A stretch of DNA of 64,000 nucleotides from Roseobacter sp. GAI101 (lineage in GTDB: Bacteria > Pseudomonadota > Alphaproteobacteria > Rhodobacterales > Rhodobacteraceae), in NCBI RefSeq assembly GCF_000156335.1, contig NZ_DS999213.1:76231-140230 (forward strand), in the 5' to 3' direction. This document shows positions 35,244-46,887 of the stretch, in pieces; position 1 is the stretch's first letter, and each line of letters begins with the position of its first letter. Under the pieces are notes generated by a model that was not told the origin of the DNA, did no database searches, and saw only the letters and a list, made by a program, of their open reading frames with translations. The position numbers and the translations under genes are program-made.

Positions 35244-36260
35244 ATGATGCTTTACTACAGACCCCTCGTGCAAATCGGCCCTGCGCGCCCCGATGCAGCC
35301 CTGACCTTGGCAGGTGGCTGGGGGTGGTTTACCCATGTCGAAGTCCTGTCACGCAATGCGCCCGCACGGATCATCGACGCTGATCAGGTCCCTGCGCCCA
35401 TTCTTGGCCGCCTGACGGCAGCCAGACCCGACATTGCGGGGCTTTCCATGGGGCGGCCGCAGATCATGGGGATTCTTAACACGACGCCGGATAGTTTTTC
35501 CGATGGTGGGCAGCATGCAGACATTGGCGATGCCGTTGCTGCCGGACAAGCCATGCAGGCGGCAGGGGCGGACATGCTGGACATCGGCGGTGAATCCACC
35601 CGCCCCGGTGCCGCTGACGTCGCGCCACAGGAAGAAATCAACCGCACCGCGCCGGTAATCGCGGCGTTGCGCGCGGCCGGAATGGACCTGCCGATTTCCA
35701 TCGACACGCGCAAGGCCGCCGTGGCCGAAGCGGCAATCGGGATGGGGGCAAATCTGGTCAACGACGTGTCCGGCTTTACTTTTGATCCCGGCCTGGCCAC
35801 GTTTTGCCAAAAGCATGGGCTGCCGGTCTGCGTGATGCATGCGCAGGGCGACCCTGCCACGATGCATCTGAATCCCAGCTATGACGACGTGCTACTGGAC
35901 GTCTATGACGCCTTGGAGGGCCAGATCGCAGCGCTTGAAATGACGGGGATTCCGCGCGGGGCGATCCTTGCCGATCCGGGGATCGGTTTTGGCAAGACGC
36001 AGGAGCACAATCTGGCACTGCTTGCGCGGATCAGCCTTTACCATATGTTGGGAACACCCCTGTTGTTGGGGGTGTCGCGCAAGAAATTCATTGGAACGAT
36101 CGGCGAGGCCCCCGAACCAAGGGACCGCACGGCAGGGTCTCTTGCCGTAGGGCTTGCAGGATTGTCTCAGGGGGTCCAGATGATCCGTGTGCATGATGTG
36201 CGCGAGACGCGCCAGGCGGTAGCCCTTTGGCATGCAGCATATTTTGGGAGTATTTTATGA
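35244..36260 (+). CDS. folP: Dihydropteroate synthase
   Basis: A 338-residue FolP joining p-aminobenzoate to hydroxymethyl-dihydropterin pyrophosphate. The core starts about residue 70 with [18 protein letters not shown], then [37 protein letters not shown] and GVSRKKFIG. The preceding 65 residues are an N-terminal extension beyond the usual 280. A long alternative start at 35169 overlaps folB and was rejected in favour of ATGATG at 35244. The stop overlaps glmM (ATGA). Confidence 0.93.
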   Translation: MMLYYRPLVQIGPARPDAALTLAGGWGWFTHVEVLSRNAPARIIDADQVPAPILGRLTAARPDIAGLSMGRPQIMGILNTTPDSFSDGGQHADIGDAVAAGQAMQAAGADMLDIGGESTRPGAADVAPQEEINRTAPVIAALRAAGMDLPISIDTRKAAVAEAAIGMGANLVNDVSGFTFDPGLATFCQKHGLPVCVMHAQGDPATMHLNPSYDDVLLDVYDALEGQIAALEMTGIPRGAILADPGIGFGKTQEHNLALLARISLYHMLGTPLLLGVSRKKFIGTIGEAPEPRDRTAGSLAVGLAGLSQGVQMIRVHDVRETRQAVALWHAAYFGSIL

Positions 36261-37603
36261 CAAAGCTTTTCGGGACGGACGGCGTCAGGGGCCAAGCCAA
36301 TATCTATCCGATGACAGCCGAGAACGCTTTGCGCATTGGCGCGGCGGTCGGGCGTTATTTCGGACAAAGCCGGTCGGGCGTGCACCGTGTGGTGATCGGC
36401 AAGGACACCCGCCTGTCGGGCTACATGTTCGAAAGCGCGCTCACGGCGGGGCTTACCTCGACAGGCATGAATGTGCTTTTGCTGGGGCCAGTGCCGACCC
36501 CGGCGGTGGGTCTTCTGACACGGTCGATGCGGGCTGATCTGGGGGTGATGATTTCGGCCAGCCACAACCCTGCGACGGACAACGGCATCAAGTTTTTCGG
36601 GCCTGACGGATTCAAGCTGAGCGATCAGGTCGAGGCTGAGATTGAAGCGTTGGTCGACAACGGGGTTGATCTGAACGCTGCCGATCAGATCGGGCGGGCA
36701 AAGCGGATCGATGACGGGCGATTCCGCTATGTGGAGCGGGTGAAATCGTCGTTTCCGCGGCAGATGAGCCTTGATGGTCTGAAAGTCGTGGTGGATTGCG
36801 CCAATGGTGCGGCCTACCGCGTGGCCCCCGAAACCCTTTGGGAACTGGGGGCAGAGGTGGTCGAAGTGGGCGTGAAGCCCAACGGTCACAATATCAACCA
36901 GAATTGCGGTTCGACCCACCCCGAGATGGCTGCCGCCGCCGTTGTGAGCCACGGGGCGGATTTGGGCATCTGTCTGGACGGGGATGCGGATCGGGTGATC
37001 TTGATCGACGAAACCGGCAAGGTCGGCGATGGCGACCAGTTCATGGCGCTGATGGGGTCGCGGTGGGCCGCTGAGGGGCGGCTGGCGAACAATGCGCTTG
37101 TCGCCACGGTGATGAGCAATCTTGGGCTAGAGCACTTTCTGCAAGGCCACGGCGTCAATCTGGAGCGCACGGCTGTGGGAGATCGCTATGTGGTCGAACG
37201 TATGCGCGAGGGCGGATTCAATCTGGGCGGTGAGCAGTCGGGCCATATCGTAATGACGGACCATGCCACCACGGGCGATGGTTTGATGGCAGGGTTGCAA
37301 TTTCTGGCCGAAGTTGTGCGATCAGGCAAAAAAGCGTCAGAGCTGCTGAACAACTTTGATCCCGTGCCGCAACTTTTGATGAATGTCCGTTTTTCAGCGG
37401 GCCAGGTGCCGTTGGAGGATGCACATGTGCAGGCCGCGATTGCCCAGGCCGAGGCTGATTTGGCAGGCAAGGGGCGTTTGCTGATCCGCAAGTCGGGCAC
37501 AGAGCCCTTGGTGCGCGTCATGGCCGAGCATGAGGATGCAGCGTTGATGGCGCAGGCGGTCAATTCGGTCGTAGATGCCGTGACGCAGGCCGTCGAGATC
37601 TGA
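36257..37603 (+). CDS. glmM: Phosphoglucosamine mutase
   Basis: A 448-residue GlmM, which converts glucosamine-6-phosphate to glucosamine-1-phosphate for peptidoglycan and lipopolysaccharide precursors. It begins [20 protein letters not shown]. The phosphoserine loop is [18 protein letters not shown], the metal loop is [12 protein letters not shown], and the sugar site is [10 protein letters not shown]. It overlaps the folP stop by four bases, the folP-glmM order common in bacteria. Confidence 0.96.
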   Translation: MTKLFGTDGVRGQANIYPMTAENALRIGAAVGRYFGQSRSGVHRVVIGKDTRLSGYMFESALTAGLTSTGMNVLLLGPVPTPAVGLLTRSMRADLGVMISASHNPATDNGIKFFGPDGFKLSDQVEAEIEALVDNGVDLNAADQIGRAKRIDDGRFRYVERVKSSFPRQMSLDGLKVVVDCANGAAYRVAPETLWELGAEVVEVGVKPNGHNINQNCGSTHPEMAAAAVVSHGADLGICLDGDADRVILIDETGKVGDGDQFMALMGSRWAAEGRLANNALVATVMSNLGLEHFLQGHGVNLERTAVGDRYVVERMREGGFNLGGEQSGHIVMTDHATTGDGLMAGLQFLAEVVRSGKKASELLNNFDPVPQLLMNVRFSAGQVPLEDAHVQAAIAQAEADLAGKGRLLIRKSGTEPLVRVMAEHEDAALMAQAVNSVVDAVTQAVEI

Positions 37604-37640
37604 AGGTGCGCTGACGCGCATTCGATTTATTCGGGCATGA

Positions 37641-37670
37641 CTTGGCGCGGCGTAAAGGTGCCGCGCCAAG
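37641..37670. terminator. Hairpin after glmM
   Basis: CTTGGCGCGGC and GCCGCGCCAAG pair perfectly (11 bp) around GTAAAGGT, 37 bases after the glmM stop and before the converging transporter gene. No T-run is present, so this is a likely but unproven transcription end. Confidence 0.5.
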
Positions 37671-37727
37671 AGGTCTGATCAGGACGCACTGCCGGAGCCT
37701 TCGGCGAGGATTTTAATCCATTTGGAA

Positions 37728-38654
37728 TCAAGAGGCGGTTTGCATGAAGAGCCGTTTCAGCGCGCCGAACTGGCTGACGGCGACACCGCAGAGGATCAGG
37801 GCGAGGGACCAGATCAGGGAAGGGGGCAGGGGTTCGCTGAGGATCAATGCGCCAAGGCAGATGGACCAGACCGGTACCTGATAGTTGACCAGTGACATGA
37901 AGACCGGCCCGGCGCTGCGCACCACGAGCACGCGTAGGAAATTAGCAGCGGCGGTGGGCACCAGTCCGAGGAAGGCGAGGACGCCGAGGACTGTGGCGGA
38001 GGGGACGGGCGGCAGGCCTTCGACGGTGAGTGCGAGGGGGATCGTGATGCAACTGGCGATGATCAGCAGGATGGTGGCCAGCCCGATTGCGTCAATTGCA
38101 GGCAAGCGGCGCATCAGGATCGAGCTGATCGCATAACAGCTGGCGGCCCCAAGGCACGCAAGGCGGCCCGGAGTTTCAAGCGAGGCCCCGGTGCTTTCAA
38201 AAGCCTGACCGCCGATGAGGATGACGACCCCTGCAAACCCCACGACAAAGCCAAGCGTCTTGCGCAGGCTCATGCGTTCGCCTGTGACGAAAAAATGGGC
38301 GAGTGGCAGAATGATCAGCGCTGTTGCAGCCATAGAAACGCCTGCAAAGCCCGAGGTGACGTATTGCTGGCCCCAGGCCAGCAGGGTGAAAGGAACTGCC
38401 GAGCTGGCGGCCCCGACGAGGATCAGGGCCGTGATGTCCTTGCCCTGCGGTGTACTGGAGAACAGCCGGAAGCCGCGGGCACCCCAGATCAAGACCATGA
38501 CAAGGGCAGCAAGACTGACACGGCTGGCAGCGATCCAGAACGGAGGCATTTCTGTGAGGGCGACTTTGGTCACCATGAATGTGCCACCCCAGATAAAGGC
38601 GAGGAGGACGATCATCAGCCAGCTTGCCGGGGTGATCACGGGCGTATCTTGCAT
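37728..38654 (-). CDS. DMT/EamA-family transporter
   Basis: A 308-residue ten-helix transporter. I chose 38654 (MQDTPVITPASW) over 38729. It has FIWGGTFMVTKVALTEMPPF, the EamA entry motif, a repeat SYAISSILMRRLPAID-like segment, and SLVNYQVPVWSICLGALIL. Relatives move amino acids, nucleobases or drugs. The substrate cannot be read from sequence. It is unrelated in close detail to the transporter at 14871-15773. Confidence 0.88.
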   Translation of the reverse strand: MQDTPVITPASWLMIVLLAFIWGGTFMVTKVALTEMPPFWIAASRVSLAALVMVLIWGARGFRLFSSTPQGKDITALILVGAASSAVPFTLLAWGQQYVTSGFAGVSMAATALIILPLAHFFVTGERMSLRKTLGFVVGFAGVVILIGGQAFESTGASLETPGRLACLGAASCYAISSILMRRLPAIDAIGLATILLIIASCITIPLALTVEGLPPVPSATVLGVLAFLGLVPTAAANFLRVLVVRSAGPVFMSLVNYQVPVWSICLGALILSEPLPPSLIWSLALILCGVAVSQFGALKRLFMQTAS

Positions 38655-38977
38655 GGGCTGGTCTTTCACGTGGGGGTGGGACGGCATCAGGCCGACGGTC
38701 GGGCCGTGGCAGGGGCGCGGCGTCTGCATGTTTTGGTCTGAAACGTAGGGTGGAGCTGTAGCGTCATGGGGCAGACATGACCCAGGGGAAAATTTTACGC
38801 AGGTCGTTTTGGGCCGGGACCATGATGCCTCTCGGGGGTGCCGCGGTTGCGTCGTGAGGCGGACACCAGATCAATGAGTGCATGGGTGATTTGAAGTAGC
38901 TGCAGTCACCATATGCGAAAGCTGGAGACGGGAAAGCCGGCGATGGGGTATCTGAAAGATGAGACATCGAAAGGAAG
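38655..38977. other. Non-coding gap upstream of DMT transporter
   Basis: About 320 bases between the ilvC terminator and the transporter start. It holds only short frames lacking coding character. I see no strong promoter hexamers, long repeat or riboswitch motif, and only a weak GAAAGA before the transporter start. Confidence 0.5.
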
Positions 38978-39002
38978 AGGCCCGGGAACATGCCCCGGGC
39001 CT
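38978..39002 (-). terminator. Terminator of ilvC
   Basis: AGGCCCGGG and CCCGGGCCT pair perfectly (9 bp) around AACATGC, eight bases beyond the ilvC stop. On the ilvC strand the downstream sequence CTTCCTTTC is pyrimidine-rich. Confidence 0.75.
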
Positions 39003-39010
39003 TTCGTTGT

Positions 39011-40620
<1,610 letters not shown>

Positions 40621-40624
<4 letters not shown>

Positions 40625-41082
40625 TTGCCTTGGACGAGATCGACCATCATCTGATCCGGTCGCTTGCGCGGGATGCGACGCAAAGTGCCGGCGCTTTGGG
40701 GCGGCATCTGGGCTTGTCGCAACCCGCGACCTGGCGGCGGATCCGGAGGCTGGAGGAAGCGGGCATCTTGCGGGGCAAACGGTTGCGGCTGAACCGCGAG
40801 GCGTTGGGGTTTGGCGTGACCGTGTTTCTGGGCGTCAAGCTGGCCACCAAGGGGCGCGTCAGCCTTGAGGATTTTGAGCGTGCGGTCAGCGCCATCCCCG
40901 AAGTGCAGACGGTCGAGCATGTGTTGGGCCTTTATGATTATCGCTTGCGGGTCGTGGCGCGGGATCTGGCGGATTTTGAACGGGTGTTGCGGCGGCGGAT
41001 CATGACGCTTCCGGGGGCCGGTGCTGTGGAGGCCAATGTCCTGTTGAGCGAGGAGCGGTTGCCCGGTCCATTGGGCCTATGA
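40621..41082 (+). CDS. Lrp/AsnC-family regulator, second of a pair
   Basis: A 153-residue paralogue of the preceding gene with the same two-domain plan: HTH (about 5-60; SAGALGRHLGLSQPATWRRIRRLEEAGIL) and RAM domain (VQTVEHVLGLYDYRLRVVARD). Coupled translation with the first gene suggests equal amounts and possibly mixed oligomers. The aminotransferase 50 bases downstream may be in the same operon. Confidence 0.9.
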
Positions 41083-41131
41083 CTTTGTACGGTGGGGCGC
41101 TATGTTCGCCCCAAAGAAAAAGGATATCCCC

Positions 41132-42259
41132 ATGCCAGCATTGCTAGACACAGTAGACCCGCAAGGGCTCGAGGAATTTTCGGTGGTGTTCACCGACCGG
41201 TCGCTGAACCACATGTCCGCCGCGTTCCAAGGCGTGATGAAGGACATCAGCGCCCTGCTTAAAGAGGTGTATCACGCCGACGCGGTGGCGATCGTGCCGG
41301 GGGGCGGTACCTTCGGGATGGAGGCTGTGGCCCGTCAATTCGCCCGCAACGCGGATGTGCTGGTTGTGCGCAACGGCTGGTTTTCTTACCGCTGGAGCCA
41401 GATCATCGAGAGCGGCGATCTGACCGGCAGCGCGACGGTGCTCAAGGCGCGCACGACGGGCAACAGTACGCCAGCCCCCTTTGCGCCTTGCCCGATCGAA
41501 GAGGTCGTCGACACCATCCGCAGCCAGAAACCGCAGGTTGTTTTCGCGCCTCATGTGGAGACAAGCGCCGGGGTGATCCTGCCCGATGATTACATCAAGC
41601 TGATGGCCGAAGCCGCCCACGAGGTTGGCGCGCTGATGGTGCTGGATTGCATTGCATCGGGGTGTGCCTGGGTCGACATGCGCGCGCTTGGTGTCGATGT
41701 GCTGATCTCGGCACCGCAAAAGGGCTGGAGCGCGTCGCCGTCTGCGGGCCTTGTGATGATGTCTGAGCGCGCCGTGGCGCAGTTGGCTGAAACGACGTCG
41801 GACAGCTTTTCTCTTGATCTGGGCAAGTGGTACAGCATCATGCAGGCCTATGAAAACGGTGGTCATGCCTATCATTCGACCATGCCCACGGATGCGCTGC
41901 GCGGGTTCCGTGACGCGATGAAGGAAACCAAGGCCTATGGTTTTGCCCGGCTGAAAGAGGCGCAGTGGCGTCTGGGTGACGGGGTGCGCAAGATGCTGGC
42001 GGATCAGGGCGTGGTGTCGGTTGCTGCCGAAGGTTACGGCGCGCCCGGTGTCGTCGTCAGCTATACGTCTGATCCGTTGGTGCAAAACGGTAAGGCGTTC
42101 GCTGCCGAGGGGATGCAGATTGCCGCCGGCGTGCCGCTGATGTGCGATGAGCCGGATGATTTCAAGACATTCCGTTTGGGTCTGTTCGGCTTGGACAAGC
42201 TGTACGACGTCGACGGAACGCTGGCGCGCTTGGCGCGTGTGGTTGATAAGGTCCTGTAG
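41132..42259 (+). CDS. Class V PLP-dependent aminotransferase
   Basis: A 375-residue fold-type I aminotransferase of the alanine-glyoxylate/serine-pyruvate group. Start 41132 follows AAAGGATA; 41102 was rejected. PGGGTFGMEAVARQF holds the phosphate-binding residues, VLDCIASGCAWVDMRALGVDVLISAPQKGWS includes the PLP Lys in PQKGWS (split from the Asp in the DC motif), and the C-terminal domain ends GLFGLDKLYDVDG. It may use serine or alanine. The neighbouring Lrp pair suggests amino-acid-dependent control. Confidence 0.88.
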   Translation: MPALLDTVDPQGLEEFSVVFTDRSLNHMSAAFQGVMKDISALLKEVYHADAVAIVPGGGTFGMEAVARQFARNADVLVVRNGWFSYRWSQIIESGDLTGSATVLKARTTGNSTPAPFAPCPIEEVVDTIRSQKPQVVFAPHVETSAGVILPDDYIKLMAEAAHEVGALMVLDCIASGCAWVDMRALGVDVLISAPQKGWSASPSAGLVMMSERAVAQLAETTSDSFSLDLGKWYSIMQAYENGGHAYHSTMPTDALRGFRDAMKETKAYGFARLKEAQWRLGDGVRKMLADQGVVSVAAEGYGAPGVVVSYTSDPLVQNGKAFAAEGMQIAAGVPLMCDEPDDFKTFRLGLFGLDKLYDVDGTLARLARVVDKVL

Positions 42260-42282
42260 TTTCAGGATGTTGCGGCAGGGTT

Positions 42283-43479
42283 TTAACCTTGCCGCATACC
42301 CAGACCCATCCCCATCAACATCTTGCGCACGGGTGCCAACGCGTAAAGCGCGTTCAGACCTGACGCACGGGCATCGCGGGCGATTGGCGTGGTCGCCTGG
42401 CTGGCACGGTTGAGCAGATCAATCCCGCGCACCCGCAGCATGATGTCGCCGTAGCGCGCCTTGTGATAGGCATCCAGCATCTTCTGGCTGCCAATCTCGT
42501 CAGGATTGCGTTGCGCCAGCTCAAGCAGGGTGGCCACGTCTTGCAACGACATGTTCAGACCCTGCGCGCCGATAGGGGGTATCACATGGGCGGCCTCGGC
42601 GATCAGGGCGATCCGTTCACCGGACAGCCGCGCGGCGTGCTGGGTGATGATCGGCCAGACATTGCGCGCGGTGACCAAGGTTAGCGGGCCGAACAGATGG
42701 CAACTGCGGGTCGATGCTTCGTCGGAAAACGACTTTGCGTCCAGTGCCATGCGGCGCGTACAGGCGGCTGCGTCATCCATCCAGACAACGGCAGAGCAAG
42801 GCATGCCATCGCGGTCGGGCAGGGGCACCAGCGTGAACGGCCCCCCGGTCCGGTGGATTTCAGTCGATACGTTCTCGTGGGGCACGGGATGGGTGGCGGC
42901 AAAGACGATGGCCTTTTGCCCATAACCCGATTTGGTCACGCCAATGCCCGCCGCCTTGCGCATCGGGCTCTCGCGGCCATCGGCGGCAATGACCAGGGGC
43001 GTCGTGATCCGGCTGCCGTCGCTCAGGGTCACGCGGGCCTGTGCTGTGCGGGTGAACAAGGATGTGGTGCCGGTGCCGGGGCGAAAATCGACCGTCGGCA
43101 GATCGGCCAGTCGGTCGATCAATGCGCGGCGCAGCAGCCAGTTTGGAAAATTCCAGCCAAACGGCTGGTCCGAAATTTCGGCTGCATTGAATTCCCGGGT
43201 CACGCGGGGGGCAGGCTCGGCACCGCCCGCATCTACGATTCTCATGACTTGCAGGGGGGCGGCGTGGTCTTGAAGGTGGCTCCAGATGCCTGCGGCCTCA
43301 AGCACGCGGCGCGCGGGTTGCAACATCGCGGTCGACCGCAAGTCGGCACCTGCTGCTTCGCCATCGGTGATGGGCGGGGTGGGGTCAACGCAGATCACCT
43401 TGAACCCCGCGCTGCCAAAGGCGGCCGCTGCAGTCAGTCCGGCAATCCCGCCGCCCGAGATGAGAATATCGCAATCCAT
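42283..43479 (-). CDS. UbiH/UbiF/VisC-family FAD-dependent hydroxylase
   Basis: A 398-residue FAD monooxygenase likely acting in ubiquinone ring hydroxylation. The N-terminal DILISGGGIAGLTAAAAFG binds ADP, VIAADGRESPMRKAAGI is the DG motif, and IALIAEAAHVIPPIGAQGLNMSLQD is the second FAD motif. In that motif AEAAH replaces the usual GDAAH. I chose 43479 because a ribosome-like GACGGG is seven bases upstream. It is 15 bases after the HAD gene stop, so both are in one transcript. Confidence 0.85.
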   Translation of the reverse strand: MDCDILISGGGIAGLTAAAAFGSAGFKVICVDPTPPITDGEAAGADLRSTAMLQPARRVLEAAGIWSHLQDHAAPLQVMRIVDAGGAEPAPRVTREFNAAEISDQPFGWNFPNWLLRRALIDRLADLPTVDFRPGTGTTSLFTRTAQARVTLSDGSRITTPLVIAADGRESPMRKAAGIGVTKSGYGQKAIVFAATHPVPHENVSTEIHRTGGPFTLVPLPDRDGMPCSAVVWMDDAAACTRRMALDAKSFSDEASTRSCHLFGPLTLVTARNVWPIITQHAARLSGERIALIAEAAHVIPPIGAQGLNMSLQDVATLLELAQRNPDEIGSQKMLDAYHKARYGDIMLRVRGIDLLNRASQATTPIARDARASGLNALYALAPVRKMLMGMGLGMRQG

Positions 43480-43494
43480 GGTCATACCCGTCAA

Positions 43495-44142
43495 TTAGCC
43501 CGTGATCCGCCCAAGGAAATGGCTCAGGTCATCGGTGTGGAAATGTATGTGATCGGCGGCCTTAGGTTCGGGGGCGACATGCACCGTTCCCATCCCCATC
43601 GCGTGCGGGGCGGCAAGGTTGCGGGGGTCATCCTCGAACATCACGGCCTTCGTGGTGTCCAGCCGGTCCGTGGCAAAGACCTGTTCAAAGGCGCGACGTT
43701 CGGGCTTGGGCAGAAAACCGGCATGTTCGACGCCGTAGATCGCATCGAAAAGCCCGTCCAACCCGCGCGCCTTGGCCACGCGTTCGGCATAGGGTGCGGT
43801 GCCGTTGGTATAGATGATCCGCCTGCCGGGCAGCGCCTTGATCCGTGCGGCCAGAACGGGGTCGGGGGTCAGCACATCCATGGATATGTCATGCACATCA
43901 TGCAGGTATGGTCCGGGATCCAGATCATGTTCGCGCATCAGCCCCGCAAGGGTCGTGCCATAGGTGTGCCAATAGTGTTTGCGCAGGTAATCGGCGCGGG
44001 CCCGGTCGACCTTGAGCGCGTCCATCACCCAACGGATCATGCGGACCTCGATCTGGTCGAACAGCCGTGCAGAGGGCGGGTAAAGCGTGTGATCAAGGTC
44101 GAAGACCCAGGTGTTCACATGTGAGAAAGCGATATGAGGCAT
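43495..44142 (-). CDS. HAD-family pyrimidine 5'-nucleotidase-like phosphatase
   Basis: A 215-residue HAD protein. Motif I WVFDLDHTLYPP (Asp nucleophile), motif II IIYTNGT, motif III Lys in FLPKPERRAF, and motif IV MFEDDPRNL are all present. The cap insertion YPPSARLFDQIEVRMIRWV resembles the SDT1-like group that dephosphorylates UMP/CMP and related nucleotides. Co-transcription with the downstream ubiH-like gene is likely. Confidence 0.88.
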   Translation of the reverse strand: MPHIAFSHVNTWVFDLDHTLYPPSARLFDQIEVRMIRWVMDALKVDRARADYLRKHYWHTYGTTLAGLMREHDLDPGPYLHDVHDISMDVLTPDPVLAARIKALPGRRIIYTNGTAPYAERVAKARGLDGLFDAIYGVEHAGFLPKPERRAFEQVFATDRLDTTKAVMFEDDPRNLAAPHAMGMGTVHVAPEPKAADHIHFHTDDLSHFLGRITG

Positions 44143-44241
44143 GGACCAAAGCTAAGCCCCTGCTGCCATTTGCGCAAGATCACGGGCTTGCGCAAATGGC
44201 CGCGGGGTCTAAGGTGTGCGAACCCTGACGAAAGTGACCTG

Positions 44242-44895
44242 ATGACTGCGCCCCGCCCCGGACCGACCGATGCCTATTCGATGATTCTGGATGCCATTGA
44301 CGTGGGCATCTACCGTCCGGGAAGCCGTCTGGTGGAAAGTGAGCTTGCCGAACGCTTTGGGGTTTCGCGCACGCCCATCCGCGAGGCGTTGCAACGCCTC
44401 GAGACGCAATCCTTGCTGGCGCGCGACGGGCGCAGCCTGATCGTGGCGTCGCTGGATCACAACCAGATGGCCGAACTTTACGTGGTGCGCGGAGAGTTGG
44501 AGGGTCTGGCCGCACGGTTGGCCGCCCGCCACGCCACCGCCGAAGAGGTCCGCGTGCTGCGCGAGATGGTCGAGGATGACAATGCCCTGCGCGATAACCC
44601 GGGCGCTTTGGCACGGGCGAACCGGCGGTTTCACAAGCAAATCCATCTGGCATCGCATAACCGTTATCTGGTGCAGCAGCTGGATCTGGTACACCGGTCG
44701 ATGGCGTTGATGGCGACATCATCCTTGGCGGTCGAAGGACGCGGGGCCATCGCGCAGCTAGAGCATGACAAGATCGTCCAGATGATCGAACAGCGCAACG
44801 AGGATGGCGCGGACGAGGCGCTGCGAACCCACATCTCGGTCGCGTTCATGACCCGCCTCAAGCAAGAAGCCGCGCGGCGCGAAGAAGAAGGCTGA
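44242..44895 (+). CDS. GntR-family regulator, FadR/FCD subgroup
   Basis: A 217-residue regulator. The N-terminal winged HTH (about 5-70) has GSRLVESELAERFGVSRTPIREALQRLETQSLL, and the C-terminal all-helical FCD domain (about 80-205) has DNPGALARANRRFHKQIHLASHN, with His residues that often hold a metal. I chose 44242; the longer frame from 44134 would run through the HAD start region. The effector is unknown. Confidence 0.9.
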   Translation: MTAPRPGPTDAYSMILDAIDVGIYRPGSRLVESELAERFGVSRTPIREALQRLETQSLLARDGRSLIVASLDHNQMAELYVVRGELEGLAARLAARHATAEEVRVLREMVEDDNALRDNPGALARANRRFHKQIHLASHNRYLVQQLDLVHRSMALMATSSLAVEGRGAIAQLEHDKIVQMIEQRNEDGADEALRTHISVAFMTRLKQEAARREEEG

Positions 44896-44900
44896 TGCCG

Positions 44901-46793
44901 TCAGCCTGGTGTCGCCGGTTTGCGCGATTGTGTCGTGACGCCATGTTGGGTCTTGTCCCAGTAAAACGGTGAGACGACGAATTCATACAAGGCTTTGTAG
45001 GCTGCGAATGTCCCCAGAATGAAATACAGTGGCAGAGTCACCACCCAAGGCAACAGATGCCGGTGCTCCGCCCTTGAGGCGGCCTTGATCGCGATTGAGA
45101 TGTTGAGAACTTCGGCGAAGACGAAAAAGTAGAAAAGCCAGCCAAGGACCGTTGTGCCCAAGGTAATCTCGACCGGGTGGGAAAACCCGAAAAGCGTCAG
45201 GCAAAAAGACCAAAGCAGCGGCGCGCAGATGAATTGGTTGAAGGTCGCGAGAAACAGCGTCTGGATGCCCAAAAAACGCGCGAGCCCGACCTCCCTCAGC
45301 AGCTGGGCCGGCTTGCGCATGTGGACGCACCACGTGATCAGGAACCCCTTGAGCCAGCGCGAGCGTTGCTTGACCCAAGGCCAGGGCCGGAAATTGGCTT
45401 CTTCATAGGTAACGGTCGGCAACAGATCGGTCTTGAAGCCGTGACGCGCGAGGCGCACGCCCAGATCCGCGTCTTCGGTTACGTTATGGGCGTCCCAGCC
45501 GCACAAATCCTCAAGCACATCGCGGCGGAAAAAGAGGGTCGTACCGCCAAGCGGAATGATCAGCCCCAACCGAGCGATGCCGGGCAGTAAAACCCGCCAC
45601 CACGCGGCGTATTCGATGGTAAAGCAGCGCGAAATCCAGTTGGTGCGGGCGTTGTAATAATCCAGAACCCCTTGCACACAGGCGACATTCCGGGGCGCAT
45701 GGGCAAAATGCTGAACGATGCGGTCAATCTGGTCCACTTCGGGTGCGTCTTCGGCATCCCACACGGCGATTATGCTGCCGTTGCAAAAATCGAGCGCATA
45801 ATTCAACGCGCGCGGCTTGGTGCGCAACCGGTTGGCCTGCGGCACTTCGATCACGTCAAACCACGATGGCAGTGTGGTGCGCGCAATGGTTTCACGGGTC
45901 ATGTCGTCGCCTTCCTCGAGCACCAAGACGATCTGAAGCAAGGATTTGGGGTAGGTCAGCCGGGTCAGGCGGGCAATCAGGGCGGTTGCGATCTCCTTCT
46001 CGTGCAGCAGCGGCACCAGAACCGACACGCGAGGCAATTGGAACTTTTCCTTGGTCGCCAGTGCCGAAGGGGCTGGATCGTCGCATAGAAACAGCCGCGC
46101 AAAGAAGGCAAGACTCCGCAGGGACACGGTCAGCAGGCTGGTGCAAAGCGCCCACAGAATAATGAGCGTAAAAGTCCAGGCAGGTTGCAGGATGATCAGC
46201 GTCGACAAGAGCGAACATACCCCAAGGGCCCAGGCCCGCCGGTCGGGGCGATCCACCCGCCATGTGCGACAGCTTTCGATGGGAGGGACGCGGGTGGCGG
46301 CGCGTTGCGCCAACTCTGCGCCATAAACCTCTGATATGCTTTGCTTTATCTGTCGTTCGTCGGCGATGACGGGCAGAAAGCTCATCCCGCTGGCGGCAAG
46401 GTCCTGATTGATCTGGATAAACTGGTCCGGCGCGCTGGTCGCAACCAGAACGATGTTGCCCAGTGACCGCCAAGGGACGATTCCATAGCGCAAACAATCC
46501 AGCGCCGAGATGTGTTTTGCCATCGTGGGGTTGGGGGGATCTGCAGCCAGATCAACCAGTTGCAGGTGGTGCTGGGTGGCCAGCGCCTGCGAGACCTGCA
46601 CCGGCGTGATCAGCCCCTGCGAGACGAGAATTTCGCCCAAGGGCACTTTGATCGACTGCTGGTGTTCCAGCGCGAGTACCAGATCAGCCTGATCAATTAG
46701 CTGCGCATTTACCAGGATCCGGCCCAATGGAACACGCGCGCCAGCTGGTTCTGCCAGCTCGGGCGACGTGTAATTTAGGCCTAGATCGTTCAT
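44901..46793 (-). CDS. MshEN-like domain fused to a processive family-2 glycosyltransferase
   Basis: A 630-residue membrane protein. Residues 22-45 and 51-74 are tandem 24-residue motifs of the GspE_N/MshEN type (PLGRILVNAQLI... and PLGEILVSQGLI...), which bind cyclic di-GMP in proven cases. Two membrane helices (about 185-225) precede a GT2 domain (about 250-485) with WDAEDAPE (345-352), TEDADLG (439-445) and QRSRWLKG (476-483). More membrane helices follow (about 495-600). This is the layout of polysaccharide synthases such as NfrB. No export gene is adjacent. In both motifs Pro replaces the usual leading Arg. Confidence 0.85.
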   Translation of the reverse strand: MNDLGLNYTSPELAEPAGARVPLGRILVNAQLIDQADLVLALEHQQSIKVPLGEILVSQGLITPVQVSQALATQHHLQLVDLAADPPNPTMAKHISALDCLRYGIVPWRSLGNIVLVATSAPDQFIQINQDLAASGMSFLPVIADERQIKQSISEVYGAELAQRAATRVPPIESCRTWRVDRPDRRAWALGVCSLLSTLIILQPAWTFTLIILWALCTSLLTVSLRSLAFFARLFLCDDPAPSALATKEKFQLPRVSVLVPLLHEKEIATALIARLTRLTYPKSLLQIVLVLEEGDDMTRETIARTTLPSWFDVIEVPQANRLRTKPRALNYALDFCNGSIIAVWDAEDAPEVDQIDRIVQHFAHAPRNVACVQGVLDYYNARTNWISRCFTIEYAAWWRVLLPGIARLGLIIPLGGTTLFFRRDVLEDLCGWDAHNVTEDADLGVRLARHGFKTDLLPTVTYEEANFRPWPWVKQRSRWLKGFLITWCVHMRKPAQLLREVGLARFLGIQTLFLATFNQFICAPLLWSFCLTLFGFSHPVEITLGTTVLGWLFYFFVFAEVLNISIAIKAASRAEHRHLLPWVVTLPLYFILGTFAAYKALYEFVVSPFYWDKTQHGVTTQSRKPATPG

Positions 46794-46887
46794 CCCTCGA
46801 ATCCTCACCGCATGGATCGCGATGAGGATGGGGGCCGGACGTTAAGCGTCGGTTAACAGATTATAAACAGGCGGGGCGGCTTGGTCT

